In this document: in pieces, positions 5,522 to 7,904 of the stretch
Layout of the letters: each line of letters starts with the position of its first letter
Numbering within the stretch: position 1 is the stretch's first letter
Source: Pseudomonadota bacterium
GTDB lineage: Bacteria > Pseudomonadota > Gammaproteobacteria > UBA5335
Reading direction: 5' to 3'
Assembly: GCA_002862965.1 (NCBI GenBank)
Contig: PKCW01000300.1
Span: forward strand, 1-7,904
Length of the DNA stretch: 7,904 bases
The notes under the pieces: generated by a model
The model's input: the letters and a program-made list of their open reading frames with translations, nothing else
Told to the model about the DNA's origin: nothing
The model's database searches: none
Made by a program: the position numbers and the translations under genes

Positions 5522-6769
5522 ATGGACACCACCCACGCCGATCTCGACCGAAAACGACGGATAGCGCGCCGCGCATCGCTGACCAGCGTCCCCATCTGGA
5601 TGGCAATGGCGCTGCTGCAGGTCTTCACCATACATTTCGAGTTGAGCAACATTTCCTGGCGGCAGAGCGCGCCGGTCTTCGCGGGCGTCGTCCTGCTGCT
5701 GTTCCTGCACGATCTCTATTTTCGTACCCCCCTGTGCCTCAAGACCGGGCTCAAGTTCAGTACCGTCGGCGCGGTCAGCATCGGCATTCATGTGGTGCTG
5801 GCCTTGACCTACCTGATCGTGGATCGCTTCAGCTACCAGTTCGCCTTGTTGATGGCGATGGTGATGTCGGCCGGTCCCGCCTATCTCGGGCTCAACTTCG
5901 GTTTTCTGCCGACCCTGAGCTATGGCTTTGCGTTGACCGGTGTGCTGTCCGCGGCCTACGCGCTGCTGCCGCCGCTGGAGAAGACCTTGCCGGCGCCGGT
6001 GTTCTTCCTGTTCGTCGGCATCGTCCTGATGGGGTGGAGCGTCGGCGCCATCGTCAACGGCATCCATCGCCGCAAGAAGTATCGTGTGGTCGAACTGCTG
6101 CGCGAGCAGCATCTCGCCAACGAGATCATCCGCGACCAGAAGACGCGGCTGGACGAACGCACGGCGGAACTGACGCGGACGCATTCCTCGCTGCATCACA
6201 TGTCGCTGATGGATGGCTTGACGCAAGTCGCCAACCGGCGGCGGTTCGACGAAGCCATGATGGAGGAATGGCGCCGTCAGCACCGGGTGATCCAGGGCCG
6301 TGAACCGTCCCGCCAGCCGGCCGATCTGGAGGATCTGTCGCTCATCCTGATTGATGTCGATCACTTCAAGCCCTACAACGATCGCTACGGCCATCCCGTC
6401 GGCGACGAGTGCCTGCGCCGTGTGGCGCAAGCCATCAATGGTGCCATCAGCCGGGCCAGCGATCTGGTCGCGCGCTATGGTGGCGAGGAGTTCGTGGTGC
6501 TGTTGCCGGGAACACCCGGCGCCGGCGCCGGGCGGGTGGCGGAACGCATCCGCGAGGCGGTCGAAGCGTTGGCGATACCGCACGGTGCATCGCCGGTCAG
6601 CGATCACGTCACCATCAGCCTTGGCATTGCGGCCACCGATCAGGCGCCGGGCCTGACGCCGGAAGCGTTGATCAAGGCGGCGGACATCGCGCTGTATCAG
6701 GCCAAGCAGTCGGGGCGAAACCGCAGTGTGGTCGCCTTGTCTTCGGCAGCGGATGGAGGCCGGCCATGA
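5522..6769 (+). CDS. membrane-bound diguanylate cyclase (GGDEF), first of tandem pair
   Basis: This 415-residue protein should make cyclic di-GMP from two GTP at the inner membrane. Six probable membrane helices (about 22-39, 49-66, 80-100, 104-127, 131-150, 158-180) form an N-terminal sensory module. A polar, probably coiled-coil linker (183-228) joins it to a complete GGDEF domain. Visible catalytic features are D278 in L-I-D-V-D-H-F-K, F-K-P-Y-N-D-R-Y-G-H (282-291), the GGEEF signature at 320-324, T-I-S-L-G-I-A and the terminal A-L-Y-Q-A-K-Q-S-G-R-N. R311-x-x-D314 sits five residues before GGEEF, so the product-inhibition I-site is intact. The usual L-T-G-L-x-N-R is L-T-Q-V-A-N-R here. L-Y-F-R-T-P-L-C (65-72), in the loop after helix two, recurs in the next gene. 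Start at 5522 follows a modest GAAGAG; the ATGA overlap at 6766-6769 couples it to the next gene. I cannot assign the membrane part to a named sensory domain, and the signal is unknown. Confidence 0.93.
   Translation: MDTTHADLDRKRRIARRASLTSVPIWMAMALLQVFTIHFELSNISWRQSAPVFAGVVLLLFLHDLYFRTPLCLKTGLKFSTVGAVSIGIHVVLALTYLIVDRFSYQFALLMAMVMSAGPAYLGLNFGFLPTLSYGFALTGVLSAAYALLPPLEKTLPAPVFFLFVGIVLMGWSVGAIVNGIHRRKKYRVVELLREQHLANEIIRDQKTRLDERTAELTRTHSSLHHMSLMDGLTQVANRRRFDEAMMEEWRRQHRVIQGREPSRQPADLEDLSLILIDVDHFKPYNDRYGHPVGDECLRRVAQAINGAISRASDLVARYGGEEFVVLLPGTPGAGAGRVAERIREAVEALAIPHGASPVSDHVTISLGIAATDQAPGLTPEALIKAADIALYQAKQSGRNRSVVALSSAADGGRP
6755..6759 (+). promoter_or_regulatory. ribosome binding site of the second cyclase, inside the first gene
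   Basis: GGAGG lies six bases before the ATG at 6766 and within the last codons of the upstream cyclase. With the ATGA stop/start overlap it supports the chosen start and suggests translational coupling. It is a stronger site than the one before the first cyclase. Confidence 0.75.
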
Positions 6770-7904
6770 ATGCGAATGAGCTGCCCGAAGCCCCGCTCGG
6801 GCGTGGCGAGATGGGTGATCTCGAGCCGTCGACCAACCCGTCGGTCGATACGGACGCCGCGGCGGCTGGACGCGAACCGGCCCTGAGCCGGCAACAGCGC
6901 GAAGCGATGCGGGGCATCCCGATGGCCGCGACCACCTGGGCGCTTTTTTTCGTGCTGCTGGGCTTCGCCCGGTGGTACGAGGTCCTCAGGCTGTCGCAGG
7001 CGGCACAGGACGTCCTGATCAGCCTGGCGGTGGTCTGGACCAGTTTGCAGTTCCTCTACTTCCGGACGCCGTTGTGCCAATGGATGCCGTGGCCCATCGC
7101 TGCGGCGGACCTGGGCTTCGTGGCGGGGCATGGCCTGCTGGCGCTGACCATGGTCTGGCTGGACGGCTTCTCGCTGTTCGGCCTGATGGTCTTGACGCTG
7201 CTCGTGCCGATCTCGTCGGCCTTCATCGGGCTGGGTGTCGGCTTCGGCGCGACCATGGCCATGGGGGTGGCCATGCAGTCCATGGTGCTGCTGGGCTACG
7301 GGTTGTCGCCCTCCGAGGGCAAGGTGGACGGGCTGCTGTTCGGCATGTTCTGGGCCGCGTGGACCACCAGCTGGCTGATCGGCGCAGTCACCAACGGCAA
7401 CGCGCAGGGCAAGAAGCGGCTGATCGCGACCATGCTGCGGGCACAACGCGACGCGCATGCCCTCATCGAGCGGCAAACGCGGTCGCTCGATGAAAAAAGC
7501 CGCGAACTGGAAACGGCCAATGCGCGATTGCACCAGTTGTCCATGGTCGACGGGCTGACGGCCGTGTCGAACCGGCGCCGCTTCGACGAGGCGCTGCACG
7601 AGGAATGGCGGCGCGCCAGAAGGGCGCAGTCGGGACCGCGGGCGGTACCGCTCCCGGCGGCCGATGCATCGGCGGTCTACGAATCGATGGCCCTGCTGCT
7701 GCTCGACATCGATCATTTCAAGCAGTACAACGATCACTACGGCCATCTCGCCGGTGATGCATGCCTGAAGCAGGTGGCGGCGACCATCGCCGGTGCCATC
7801 CGCCGCAGCGGTGATCTGGTGGCGCGGTACGGCGGCGAGGAGTTCGCCATCATCCTGCCGGCCACGCCCCTGGCCGGCGCCTTCGGTGTGGCCGAGCGGA
7901 TCCG
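6766..7904 (+). CDS. membrane-bound diguanylate cyclase (GGDEF), second of tandem pair, cut by window edge
   Basis: Residues 1-379 are visible; the C-terminus runs off the right edge. A hydrophilic N-terminal extension of about 50 residues, rich in Glu, Ala and Pro, precedes six probable helices (about 53-69, 82-99, 111-132, 135-158, 160-179, 188-209). A charged linker (214-258) then leads to the GGDEF domain. D314 in L-L-D-I-D-H-F-K, Q-Y-N-D-H-Y-G-H (320-327) and GGEEF at 356-360 indicate an active cyclase, and R347-x-x-D350 gives an intact I-site. The end of the domain (the S-x-G-x-A strand and A-L-Y-x-A-K-x-x-G-R-N) is beyond the window. It is a paralogue of the upstream gene: L-Y-F-R-T-P-L-C at 97-104, W-x-x-G-A-x-x-N-G-x4-K-K at the last helix, and R-R-R-F-D-E-A-x-x-E-E-W-R-R in the domain are shared. 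The start is set by GGAGG at 6755-6759 and overlaps the preceding stop codon. The product should be c-di-GMP at the inner membrane. Confidence 0.92.
   Translation, partial: MNANELPEAPLGRGEMGDLEPSTNPSVDTDAAAAGREPALSRQQREAMRGIPMAATTWALFFVLLGFARWYEVLRLSQAAQDVLISLAVVWTSLQFLYFRTPLCQWMPWPIAAADLGFVAGHGLLALTMVWLDGFSLFGLMVLTLLVPISSAFIGLGVGFGATMAMGVAMQSMVLLGYGLSPSEGKVDGLLFGMFWAAWTTSWLIGAVTNGNAQGKKRLIATMLRAQRDAHALIERQTRSLDEKSRELETANARLHQLSMVDGLTAVSNRRRFDEALHEEWRRARRAQSGPRAVPLPAADASAVYESMALLLLDIDHFKQYNDHYGHLAGDACLKQVAATIAGAIRRSGDLVARYGGEEFAIILPATPLAGAFGVAERI

Noticed and set aside
6514..6533. Tandem GGCGCC units in the first cyclase gene
   Set aside because: They encode a Gly/Ala/Pro loop (P-G-A-G-A-G) after GGEEF within an intact domain; this is codon bias, not a repeat element.
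5318..6607. 429-codon minus-strand frame opposite the first cyclase
   Set aside because: It is rich in Gln, His, Arg and Asp, as expected for the reverse complement of membrane-helix codons. The plus strand encodes a complete GGDEF protein.
6697..7746. 349-codon minus-strand frame opposite the second cyclase
   Set aside because: It shows the same Gln/His/Arg-rich antisense signature and runs across the junction of the two cyclase genes.

Overview
The window is GC-rich, almost wholly coding, and reads as ordinary chromosome of a proteobacterium. The three-gene set prkA/yeaG, yeaH/yhbH and spoVR/ycgB, placed beside GGDEF genes, and the very proteobacterial protein sequences point to a gamma- or betaproteobacterium; I cannot place it more finely. 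There is no rRNA, tRNA, transposon, integrase, CRISPR array or toxin-antitoxin pair.

Layout. Positions 1-175 (+) hold the last 57 residues of a Nudix hydrolase of the ADP-ribose pyrophosphatase type. It converges on a minus-strand block that runs from about 5411 down to 218: prkA (3234-5177, AAA+/Ser-Thr kinase PrkA), a DUF444 von Willebrand-like protein (1953-3101, YeaH/YhbH), spoVR (562-1938), then a small three-helix membrane protein (218-496) that may be co-transcribed or have its own weak promoter. Divergently, two consecutive plus-strand genes encode membrane-bound diguanylate cyclases: 5522-6769 (complete, 415 aa) and 6766 to beyond the right edge (379 residues visible). Their reading frames overlap by 4 nt.

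How the genes may work together. PrkA, the DUF444 protein and SpoVR form a widely conserved stress/stationary-phase module whose biochemistry is poorly resolved. A good match to a sigma-54 promoter lies at 5422-5438 on the minus strand, so transcription of prkA would begin near 5411 and give a leader of about 234 nt. This fits the nitrogen/starvation control known for enterobacterial yeaGH. A perfect GC-rich hairpin sits between prkA and the DUF444 gene, immediately before the latter's ribosome binding site. The two cyclases share a six-helix membrane module with an identical eight-residue motif (LYFRTPLC) and a conserved junction to the signalling helix, suggesting an old tandem duplication of one sensory cyclase. 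The pairing of prkA/yeaH with GGDEF genes echoes the E. coli yeaG-yeaH-yeaI(cdgI)-yeaJ(dgcJ) neighbourhood.

No radically new system is visible. The parts most worth following are the shared cyclase membrane module, the candidate sigma-54 promoter with its long leader, and the inter-gene hairpin.
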